The notes beneath the pieces are model-generated. The model saw nothing but the letters and a program-made list of their open reading frames with translations. It was not told the DNA's origin and made no database searches. A stretch of 64,000 nt of DNA from contig CM034136.1 in NCBI GenBank assembly GCA_019914995.1, positions 3,735,270 through 3,799,269 of the forward strand, given 5' to 3'. The translations under genes were made by a program, and so were the position numbers. The stretch comes from Acanthochlamys bracteata. Lineage: Eukaryota; Streptophyta; Magnoliopsida; Pandanales; Velloziaceae. Each line of letters opens with the position of its first letter. Position 1 is the first letter of the stretch. This document shows, piece after piece, positions 24,440-36,100 of this stretch.

Positions 24440-26115
24440 GTATATGTGTCAATGGGTCGGCCCACAGCCCAACTACACGGCTCATGTTACAGCGACCAAT
24501 TCATAAATAGTGACAAGATCGAATCGACACGACCCGATCATCCAGGTAGCATAGGGCCAATTTTGTCGACTCGATAAGCGATCCGCTCATTCGGTCACTA
24601 TTTAGAAGACCAGTCAACGATATTGGTCAATGTTAACCATAGACTTGGTTAAAATTAACAGTTTAATAAAATATACATATGTGTTAACTTTAAAAACTAA
24701 TTAAAATTAAGATATATATTAGAAATAGTTTGTAACGTTTGAGAACCGTCAACAATCAATTACTAACAGTTGGCGGTCAACAAATCGGCAACGGGTATGT
24801 ATGAAGCTTCATATGTGTTGTGCTTACCATTGTATCAACTTACTTATGCAATCTCATATGAAGCTGGAAGTGACTAGATTAATGATGTTTGTGTTGTTAT
24901 TTCTTGATTTGTTTAAACTAATATTTAGCTGGATTTAAGAGATATGACATGGCTAAATATTTGAATCCTCGAAAGTTTAACCTGGATACTATTAGGATAG
25001 AATTCTATTTATCTAATGTTAAAGATTATTTTAGATTATAAAAATATGTTTATGATTTTTTATAATATAAGAATGAGTAATTGTTTACTGAAACTCATTA
25101 TTGAGTTATTGCTGAAAAAACTTGTAAAATATTTTTAAAAAATTTATAATGCTATTGTTATATTATATAGTGTTCACTATCCTACTTCTAATTAGTTTTA
25201 CATTCAATTATTAATATGGCTACTATGTTGCGTTTGTATCTTTACAAATAAATTATTCAGACTTATATTCAGTGACAATCAAATTAAAAATTATTGGTCT
25301 ATTACTTTTCTTTTATATTATTTTTTCTTTATGTTAGATCCTAAATTTAAAGTACTTTTCTACTACCCTTACTTATATTGGTCTTGTATTTAGATATTTT
25401 TAATATCCAATTACAAATTACTAATACTCGTAACAAGTTGTATGAAAGTAAGAAGAAAAGAATGATCAATTCGTATTTGATTTTCACTAACTCTGACTCA
25501 AGTTCAACACCAACTCAACTTCAAGCAGTATGTAATTTTCATCGGACGTGAACAAATATTTTTAAAGAAATACCATTATTATAGATGACGACAACTCAGC
25601 AAGTTTTAATTTTTTTTTTTTGATTGGTGTAAGACACATTCAATAAAATATTAAATATATCATCAATTAGTACGTGATATATTAACTATTTAAAGAATCG
25701 ACATTTAGCAGATTTGGAAGAATAATTGAATATCGAAGAACATAACTCACTACTGAGATAATTTGGTGCTAAATTACCTTAAAGATTAGGAACTTCAATT
25801 AAAAGGATGTAGCATATAACTCATAATGAAAATCTAACGGAATAATTTCTGAGTTCTTTTTAAATAAAACAATTATAAATAAAAGTCAAAATATATAATA
25901 TTTTAATAAACTTATTTATATTTTATTTTTATCTTAATAAGACTATTTAAAATTATTTTCTAAAATTTTATTTTTTATCCTTTGTTAAAAATTAGAATAA
26001 TAAATATAGAAGCATATAAACGGATATAATTGGGTCAAAAAAATTTCGGCTAGACCGATCCGACAAAGATAGTAGAACAAGGCTGAACTAGCCAAATCAG
26101 TTATGTCTATTTGGC
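24440..26115 (+). pseudogene. Decayed hAT-type DNA transposon with transposase remnant
   Basis: Plus-strand translation in broken frames gives pieces reminiscent of plant hAT transposases. There is a DPKFK segment near 25345-25360, a TNTRNKLYESKKKR-like segment near 25420-25460, and TFSRFGRIIEYRRT near 25690-25732. The last resembles the C-terminal dimerisation region, where the family has (S)TFS.GGRV/I...R. The flanks carry GGTCGGCCCA/CGACCCGATC-type and GGCTAGACCGATCCGAC-type strings common at hAT ends (about 24450-24600 and 26060-26110). Many stops and frame breaks show it is long dead. Boundaries are approximate. Confidence 0.5.
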
Positions 26116-27495
26116 CTAAATTTGCTTATCAAAATTACTTTTCTTAAAAAATAAGATATTTTTATCTATTTTAAATAAGCTATATTTTTTTAACTCAAAA
26201 AAATTAATAAAATAAGCAATATCAAAATCTTACAACATAAAATTTTTCTTATATTTTTTAAAATTTTAAATAAATTCTGCACAATATTATAAAAAATTTA
26301 CTAAAAAATGTGCCGTTAGGATTGTTTGTAATTACTTAAATAAAAATATTTTAGTGAGATTTCTTTTAACATAAATTTATAAGCTTAAGAAATTATATAT
26401 ATATATAATTATTCATAATTTTTTTAGTTAAAAAAATTACAGCATTGAGAAGTTTTTAGAAAATAAAAAAAAAAAGAAAAAAACACTCATTATTAATGCC
26501 AAACCGGGGCATTAATAATCTTGTCTTATTTGCAGTAAAGGCCAACAACTGTTTCCATGTAGACCCCAAATGTCCTATCTTTGCATATTTTCCAGTTAAA
26601 CCCTTCACATTTACAAACCTTCCATGGAACTATTATAACATGACTGAGTATATTTAGATAAAAGTTCATTTTCAAACCAACTAATACCTCATTTTATTAT
26701 CAAGACGAAATGTTATATGTGATAAGCATTTTTCGTTTTCATCTAAGATCAAGTATTTTTCCAATATGCCAATTCTTTGCATCGATCTATTTTGTTATGA
26801 ACTTTAAATGTACTTATTTCGGTATGATTTATGATTGAGACCAACTGAATGTTGTCAATTTAACTTAATATTAATATTTGTTATTAGTATTTGATGATAG
26901 TTTTATATGTTATTTTAAGTTTATAATATTGAATGCATCTACGATTTTGTTTTTATTTTGGATTGGTTCTATATCTGACATTTTACGTCCGATTCTATAA
27001 GTTGGTATCTAATTCTTAAAGTTCGAGTTCTTGCTGTAAAATTATATTAAAGAATTAAACATCATAAAAATTCTACTAAATTTATCATAAAATAGAGTCT
27101 AATTTGAGTTATGATGATATATACCGAAAATCCATACCTAGACCCAACCTACAATAAATGGCTAAAAATGTAGACCAAGACTTGTCCCCCCACTAGTCTA
27201 AACTTCAGAGCTTATTGAGTATTAATAGGGTCGGATCCGAATTAGTTTGGACCCACTTGGAATCTTTCTTCTCATATCCAAAAAACACCTCTTTCTAAAA
27301 ACTCTTTTAATAGAAAAGAATTCAAATTTATTCTTTTGAGAGTTAGCAAGTTTTAAAAATAAACCTTATAAACGCTCTTTAATTAGACGTACTCATCCTT
27401 CTCCTGGTTAGTACTAGCCCACAAAAGAACGGTGTTATTTATATCATATGTCGTGTTCAAATCATAGTACCTCAAAAATGAACTGGATGCATTAA

Positions 27496-27760
27496 GGGCA
27501 TGTTTACCTAGAATTAAATTCACTATTTAAAGTAGGTTTCTAATCGCGGATTTAAATTGAAAATAAGCTTGATAAAAAGTAAAATTTGTATTCAGTTTGT
27601 ATTAAAATTGGGTTTGGAAATAAAATTTGTAGCTTTTAAAATTAAATTTTTTTTGACGGAAAAATTAAGTTTAATTTTTTTGTCTTATTTTTATTTTAGA
27701 AGTGAGTCGAATGTGAAATTTTTTTAAAATAGTGAGTTTATATGGTAGATAAACATGGCT
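27496..27760. mobile_element. MITE family B, copy 1
   Basis: The terminal inverted repeat is GGGCATGTTTACCTAG at the left and GGTAGATAAACATGGCT at the right. The AT-rich interior contains TGAGTTTA/AAATTCACTATT strings shared with the two copies downstream. No coding capacity. Confidence 0.5.
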
Positions 27761-27894
27761 TAAGTTGGACGTATTATTTACACATAAGTTTTCTATTCAA
27801 AATAATTGAGCTAGGCGATCAAAAGTTTTAAACTTACAGCGTTAACCAAATAACAGTAGGTGTATACATTACCTCACTCAATATTTTCTAGTAC

Positions 27895-28145
27895 GGGCAT
27901 ATTTCAAATGCCCGAAATTTTAGTTTATCTTACTTGAATTAGAGTTCGTACAGTAAACATATTTTAAATATAAACTGAATTCGAAACTAAATTTCACTTC
28001 ACTTCAAACTTAATTCAAAAAATAAAAGTTAAGCTTCACTTTCGGTCCACTTTAATAAATAATTGAAACACAAATTTGTTTCCAACCCATTGTCAAAAAA
28101 CTCTACTTTTTATTTTTCGCTTTTGTGAACATTTAAAACACACCC
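27895..28145. mobile_element. MITE family B, copy 2
   Basis: Left end GGGCATATTTCAAATGCCCG and right end CATTTAAAACACACCC are inverted versions of each other. The interior has runs such as AAACTAAATTTCACTTC and ACTCTACTTTTTATTTTTCG. It lies between copies 1 and 3. Confidence 0.6.
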
Positions 28146-28948
28146 TAAGAGAGACTGTGGAGTGTAGCATGATTGTGAATCATTTCTAGCCCCATAAGGG
28201 AATTACTAAGATGGAAGTAACTCTTTGGTTGAGTTTGTGAATCATTACAATTCTCACGTTTGTGATGTTGTTCATAGAGTCGATTTGGCTTAATGGTTAA
28301 TACATGTGCTTGCTAAAGACATGTTTTAATTATTACCGAATTTTATTTCTTCTCTCTAAAATTTGAGTTTGGCAGTTAATGTGTTTCAATTGTCTTTCAA
28401 ACATGGCACTTTCATATTGAACTCTACTTCCACAAAAAACCTTTACTTTATATTTTATGTGTTTCAACTATCATTTCGAACTCCACTTTTATCGAACTCT
28501 ATTTCTCACCTAGTTTTAATTTTACGAAACTCATTTCCGTAAAACTCAATTTATGTGATTAAAACAAGCTCTAAGTACATAAAGTTCTCCGTCGATACTT
28601 TGAATCTCTTCGACGAGAATTTATGTAATTTTATTTAGTAGGGTTGATCACAATAGTTTTATATTTTACTTTTTTTGGTAACATAACTAAATTTTTTTTC
28701 TGAAACAGAATTCCAACGAATTCTACTATTTTCTGCATTAAAAATTTATTTTTCATAACTCATTTTTAATATTTAATAACTATTATTTCAAACACAAAAT
28801 CATTCTAATATGCACTTCTAATATACACAATTTGAACATATTTTTAACAATTATTTCTTTAGTAATTTATTTTTCGTGACTCATTTAAAAAATAAAGTCC
28901 TAAGTCCTAACAAGAGTTTTTATCCTATTCCCAACCATCTCTCTGTTT

Positions 28949-29232
28949 GGGCGTGTTTCAAATGTCCGTAACTGAATTTCGTGAAAGTAAAAAATAAGAA
29001 GTGGAGTTTCTTGAAAAATAAATTAGAAGTGGAATTTAGATTTTATGTTTTAATTGATTCTTGAAGTGGGTTGAAAGTGAATTTAAAAAAAAAAATATAA
29101 TGAAATTTAAATTCTATTTGTGTATAACTGAGAATTCAAATTCTCAATTTTATTTGCAATTAAAATATAAAAAGTTGGTGGAAGTTCAATTCTGACGAAA
29201 AAAACTAAGTTTTACCAACTTGAAATACGCAC
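28949..29232. mobile_element. MITE family B, copy 3
   Basis: Left end GGGCGTGTTTCAAATGTCCG is nearly identical to copy 2. Right end CTTGAAATACGCACTT is its inverted counterpart. The interior includes AAAATAAGAAGTGGAGTTT, an inverted match to the copy 2 interior. It lies about 0.4 kb upstream of the CAMTA start codon, within its promoter region. Confidence 0.6.
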
Positions 29233-29548
29233 TTTGTCTAGGTAATCGTGGTAGTTAACGATGTTTCTCTATTAACTAAAACCCGGGCTAGAAAAGATAC
29301 GCAAACGGAGCCATAACGGATGTTAAGAACTGTCCCTCAACTTCTACGGAGCCATAATAACGGAAGTGAAATTAACAGTAGGGAAAACGGAACAAGACCG
29401 TTTCAACGATTGCATTGATTCGTCCATTAATTTGTCCCCTGAACAACGGAAAGCTAGAGCTGTTCCTATGCGTACCTTTCAAATCAATCTGACTCAATCG
29501 AAAACAGCCGACACCATTCGTTTCTCCAAATCAATTCACTCTTTCATC

Positions 29549-29600
29549 AATATATATATATATTTTTTCTGTTAATTATATATAACTCTGAATTTTTCTC
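29549..29600 (+). promoter_or_regulatory. Likely core promoter of the CAMTA gene
   Basis: A TATATATATATATT run (29550-29564) is followed by a pyrimidine-rich CTCACTCTCTCGG start-like segment, then the ATG at 29627. Spacing fits a short 5' UTR of about 30-40 bp. Upstream (29300-29360) there are two direct ACGGAGCCATAA..ACGGA units. Confidence 0.45.
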
Positions 29601-29626
29601 ACTCTCTCGGCAATCGACCTATCGCC

Positions 29627-32600
29627 ATGGATTCACGGATCCCGGAGCCGCTCGCCCGCGCCGAGATCCACGGCTTTCATACCACCGATGGTCAGCTCTC
29701 TCGATCACTTCTACGATTGATTTTACTTTTTGTCTTTTTTTCTTTCTTATCTCTTCCTTTTTATCGATTTATTGAAGTGTTATTATGCTCCCTGTTTTAA
29801 TTTTGGATATAACTTTTTTCAGTTATTTGGGAGTTATTGGATGCTTGAAATTGTATTATGATCTAAATTAAGACTGATGCTGCTTGTAAATTTAGTTACA
29901 ACCACTGAATAAACAAAATTGGAAAACGAAGTTGCAAAAATTTCTGGTTTAAGAGTTGAAATGATGGTGCGTGATTGCTCGAACATGTTTCTAGTCAGCA
30001 CTCTCTCTCACCTAGTAGACCATAACGTTATAAATTTCACTCTTTAAGTGCTGATTTTGGACCAACTAAATTCTATGATGTTTTAGGACTGATGCTGTTG
30101 TAAATGTTCGCGAGTTGTTATTTGAGCTTGAAAGGTGCCTTGTCATTGAATTCGGTTTTGAGATTTCCTTGTCCAGTGTTAGGAAAACTAGGGGAGTATC
30201 ATTAGGTGTCAAAGGTAGGTAACCTTATTGTTCAAATGCTGGTACAACTCTTGCTTGTGGCCAGCAACTATGACTAAGCAGTCGAGAAGGATAGTTGTCC
30301 CTTGATGTTTTGTAAGTATTGCATGCTTACTGTTACATGTGTTAGAGTTTGCATTGATGTTCTTAGTTTGGCTTTTACTTTGAACTCATATTGCAAAATT
30401 TCTGTCCAAGTGAAAATGAAATTAGGAAATATTTTGGAAATTTTTTGCACGTGCAAGTCAAGACACGGGTGGAGACATATAGCTTCAGGAGGTTTGACAT
30501 TTTTGAGTTGCCATAAGTCAAAAGGGAGAGGAAGGTCCGACACGAGCAGACATTTGGAATCTTGTTGTTAATAATCTTACTTAAGTATATCGTTTGTGAC
30601 AAAGCATAACTGTGTAGAAACATCCTTAAAAAGTTGATTGAGCCAACCTAATGGGATGAAAAGTTTGGTTGTTGGTTGTACTCTAATATGTTACCTGTCC
30701 TTTAAATATTGTAGTATTTTATATTCCATAACTCTTGGACAGATCTTGATGTGGAGAAGTTAATGGAAGATGCTGCAAGCAGATGGCTTAGGCCAAATGA
30801 AGTTCATGCCATATTATCAAACTACACCCGCTTCAAAATTCAACCTCAGCCAGTAAATACTCCACCAAGTAATCGCTCTTTTCTTGCTACGGTGATAGTT
30901 TAAATTCAGAAAGTCCTTCTTGTAATTGCAATACAGATAATCAATTTTGTGTTGTGTGTTTAAAATGTAAAATTGCTTAAATTGCTGCATGCGTATGTAC
31001 ATAAGATAATGCGTGTACTTGCATTGGCCTGCATATACAGTAGAAATCTGAAATTTCTAATCGGATAAGGATGCAAGGCATGCTGAATGAAATCTCAAAG
31101 ATATTCTGGTATCTCATCTAAGAAGAAGTTATCTACCATTCTTCAACATCAGTTTAGTGATTCGGCAAACAACTTCAAGCCACACAGCCAATTAATTACA
31201 TTGTGCCAGACTCAAATGTGACTGTGCCTTTTCTGATTCTTGCACTAGTATTTTTTTCATTAGTCCAATTACTTTTATCATTATTCTATCCACTATTTCC
31301 CCCATGAATGACCAATTTGAATTTTATATGGTTAAATAATGTGGCAATGGCCATAAGGATTATCATGCTTGATGGTTCCACTATGAAAGATTGCAAGTCT
31401 AACTTCTTATTATGGTTGTCTTGGATTCTCTTTTGTTTCTTAGAGAGCCTTTAGTTTGCCATATTTATGTCAAAGCCTAGGGAACGTCTTTTTTAAGATA
31501 ATCTTTATATTTTGGCAGATAAAAGCAACACCTAGAAACTGATAGGGTTGATGCCTATAAATCAAACTTGAAAGTTGCAAAGGTTTTATGTTTTGAAACA
31601 TGTTTCACATATTATGCTAGTGCTCTTGTGCATAGTTGGATTTCATTTTTCTTATTGCTTAGACCATGATATTATGTGCCAACAATAAGCCATTTAGTCA
31701 ATTTTTTCCCGCTTGATATATTCACTAGTACTCTCAAGTGTTATATAGGTGGCAAAGTGCTATTGTTTGACCGCAAAATGTTAAGGAACTTCCGGAAAGA
31801 TGGTCATAATTGGAAGAAGAAGAAGGACGGAAAGACTGTTCAAGAAGCACATGAGAAATTAAAAGTAAGGTGTCAATTAGGATCTTAATGACGCTATTCT
31901 ATACAATTTATGATTCATTGTGGGAAATAGCTCGTTTGGCTAAGTGGTAGGTGTGCTCTCCATTTCAACTTCATTTTCATCTTCATTTCGACTTTTTGTT
32001 TCGAAGAAACAAATTCTACAGGATTCTAGAATTTTTTCTAAAGTTTGAAAGGTTTGTGTCATTACGTCATTAAATCGTTATATATATATATATATATATA
32101 TATATAACATTTAAAATTTTTAAGCTAAAGTTGGACAACCTCATTTCCAAAAAACTCCCAAAAAAAGGTCTTTCCCAAAAAAACACCTTATTTTAAGCAA
32201 CCCCAAACGACCCCTAAATCTTATAAAAAAGTTTCTGTGGTCTACCAAAGATTCTATTTTGGTTGCTATGGTTTCTTATGCTCCACTTTGAACCCCAAAG
32301 TTCAGTTATGCAGCATAAGTGGCCATACCATCTGTTTTGAGTTTAACAACATCAAGTGGGTACCACCCTAATGGTTGACCAGTCAAAACCTGCTATGTTG
32401 TTTTGTCCCTGTGGTTTTAGAAGGGAAGAAATCAAAACCATGTGGACCAAATATACCAAATTGCTAAAAATTTGGGTTTTTTTGGGGAAATTTTTCTGAT
32501 TTTTTTTTGGGAATGAAAATGGTAGTGCTTGTACACTAACCACCAACCAACAAAAACAAAAAGAATATTATTTGCATTTTTCTTAAATGTTTAGTTCAAA

Positions 32601-33089
32601 GCAATAGAGTCCAGCCACACGCCTAACTAAAATATCAGCCAGTCATACACCTTCTAATAATTTACTCGTTTCGCTCTCGTTTATCTTCTTCTTCTTCTAA
32701 CTATCTACTCGTTCAATTAGCAATCAAGCATACCTCTAGCTGTCTATGTCCTGCCCTTTTCCTTTTTATTTTAACTACTGTATATGCACCTCTTCTTCTA
32801 CAGACGTCACAAATCACAATCCAACTTCCATGATTGCCTTATCATTTTTTCTTATACATCTGTTTGTTTGTTTAATGTTTTTTCCATATTTATTAATCAG
32901 TCAAAAATTAAACCACAGCTTATTGCTAATTCTCGACTGCTTCATATGTTTTGTTTCCTTCCTTTTGTTTTGTTCTCTTTTCCATCTCATAATTGTATTG
33001 CAACAATTCGTCATTCATAATTAAAACAGAAACAATTTCTCGATCATCATTAAAAACGTTACAAAGCTTTGACAAAAAAACAAAAAAAC

Positions 33090-33121
<32 letters not shown>

Positions 33122-36100
33122 AAAAAAGAGAAGGCATTACACACTTAATTGACCTTGGTGCACATCTCTCTTCCGCTTTAACTACAGAAGTTTCTACTTT
33201 CTTTTTCCTTTCTTGATTACTAAATATTGAATTTATTTTTACAAGAAAGTCAGAAAGAAAGTAGAGAGAGATGATGGTGATGACTACCATTTCCGTATTT
33301 TACCAAACAACACAAATAACAGAAGACATTTTCCTTCCTGTAATCATTACCATTTCCAATGAAAAAAGTAGAAAAGAAATCAGAAATTTTCCCAACAAAA
33401 CTCAAAATTTTTTGGCAATTATGTCTTTTTGGTCCTTGTGGTTTTGGTTTTTCGCTACTACCAAACACTATAACAAGTTTTGGCTAGTCAACTATTAGGA
33501 TAGGATCCAATTGATGCTATCAAGCTCAGAACATATGCTAAGACCACATATGCTGTACAACTAAAACCTTGAGTATGTAAGTGAAGCATAGGTAACCAAA
33601 GGGAACCAAAAATCAAACCTTTAATAAACCACAGAGATCATTCTTGAAGTTTAACCTACCTCATTTCATAGATGCATTAGGTTTTTTATTAAATGTGGCA
33701 TCTTTGAAGAAGCCATGGTAAGCTGATCATATGTTTCCCAAGCAAACTTAGAATCATTTTCACTTGATTTCAGGCTTGCCGTTTTCCTATTGGGAGGTTT
33801 TCATTTGTCCGTTCGGTTTTCATTTGTTAGTCGGATCAGATGGGTCGAACCAGACAGGAGGATCCTTGTTATAATATTTCTATGTGATATTTTAAGAATA
33901 AACTTAAGAAATCAATAATATAGTAACAAACTGGTGAGATTGCATGTGTTGGCCTATTGATTTGGTGTGCTTTTGAGTCACAAGTAGAACAAAATTTTAA
34001 TTTTTCGCTTGATAATTTGTCTAGTTAGTGAATTGTTAGTGTATGTGGGCGACATCCAGCCCATTTGGGCTAACATCCAAGACTCATTGAACCGAATCTG
34101 ATTGGACAAAAACCTTTGTTGTAAAGAACTAGCCCTGATCCAGCTCATGGTTTGCTTGAACTGGCCAGTTCTTGGCGGTTCACCCCAATTCTTTGGCTCC
34201 CACCCTGTTTTTGCAGCAAAACTGGACTGGACTAGGAGCCAGTTCCTGGTTAAACTGGTAGAATTGGCTGGTCCATTCCAGTTTTCAAAACATCCAGCAT
34301 AATTGTTTGTATTGCATTTAAATCACATTATCCTTATTGGTTTTGTTAAGGATGAGGTAAGAGCTTGTACTCCGTCTTAAAGATGCGTGTTTGACCTTTG
34401 TTAATGTAATTACTTTAAGTTTATTGAGAAGGTTCCTTATTTTAAATTACAGATTGGTAATGAAGAAAGGATTCATGTGTATTACGCTCGCAGCGAAGAT
34501 GAACCTAATTTTTATCGCAGGTGTTACTGGTTGCTAGACAAGTATGCCCCATATCTTTACCCTGATAGCTGTTGTTGCCAAAAGCTTCTATTAATTTTGC
34601 CTCAGTGTTGAATTAGCTTGCATGTCTTGAATGGTTTATGCCCATTACAAGGTCGAGAGCTTTCCCTCAGCCGTCTATTGATATGATGGTAATTCCAACC
34701 TAGCCTGTGGGTACCCAACTCAACCTGAACCTAGTAGGTCGTGTTTTCGAAAATCCAAATAGAATCAGGCTGGTTTCAGATTCTAAATAGTTTTTCTCGT
34801 TTGATTCAAGTGTTTTGGATCTAGACATCCCTACCTGATCCAAAAAATAATATTTCACATTTATTTGTCATTATATCATACATAACAATTTTTTAACATG
34901 AATTAGTTAAACATTCCTACAAAAAATTTAAGACCTTAGGAGATCACTGGATTTTATTGGATTTATCACTCCAACAAATCAAAACAAAAAAAAAAAACTT
35001 AAATAACCTTTTCATATGTCCAAATTGCCCAACTATCCAAAAACTGTGCCCATCACCTGATCTGATTGGGTTGAGATTTAATAAAATAACACGACCCCTG
35101 ATGGTAGGTTGGATTTGGGTCAGGTGGTACTTTAAGTCAGGTTGGGTTTGGGTTTGTCTCAACCCTATATGAGCACGATCTATTGCGATTCCTAACTACT
35201 GGTATCTATTTTATAGGTAAATTCTTTTGTTTTCTAAAGATTCATTTTACTACATTCATTGGTTTCCGTATTCTTATGGGCATCCTTTGCCTTCATGTGC
35301 AGTACTTACCTTGCAATTTGTCCTTCATTGTGTTTGATATTAGAGGATGTGCTCACAAAGATCTCTAATCATGTTTTAGGAATCTGGAGCGTATAGTTCT
35401 TGTTCATTATCGCCGCACATCTGAGGTTATTTCTGAACTCATTAATGCAACAATTGTTGCATTAGAATAATCTCTTTTTTGTGTCTTTTACTTGTAAAGT
35501 ACCTTGCCACTAGGAATATGACATCTGAGAGCATTTACCTTGCGTAATTTCTTTCTTTATGAATATCTTTTGATGATAATTGTATTTTATGGGAATTTCG
35601 ATTCTGTTGTGAAAGATAGTTTGCGTAATTGTTGTGCTTCCTCGAGTAGATAATACCAGTACTGCTTTAATACTATCTAGACTGTGTAGGTAACATTTAC
35701 AAAGAACTCAAGCAATCTGACTCTGTTGCAAAAGTGACTATCACCTTATTATGGTCATTTTTCCAATGATATTCCTATTTGACCATCGAACAGATGGTTA
35801 GGTAATTCGGTGACAGGTATATTGTTCAAACCTCTGGTCTAATTCTGTTCTATAAGTATGGTAAGATATTTGACATTTTCTCACTATGGACTAAATGATT
35901 GATGTTCAGACTATAGATGTATGTTCTGATATGCATATGTGATACTTCACTTTTCGTGTTCCTCATCTTGTGTTGATCAGTATGGTTCTTGGCTCCATGA
36001 TCACTGTCTCAATCTGTTTCATGCAGCAAATCGTAATAGATAAAATTTGTAATGCTTCAGATATTCCTTATTTAGAATTTACAATGTTAGGAGAGTTGTA

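Noticed and set aside
30274..30623. Overlapping frames on both strands inside CAMTA intron 1
   Set aside because: They lie wholly in an intron bounded by good splice sites and show no domain.
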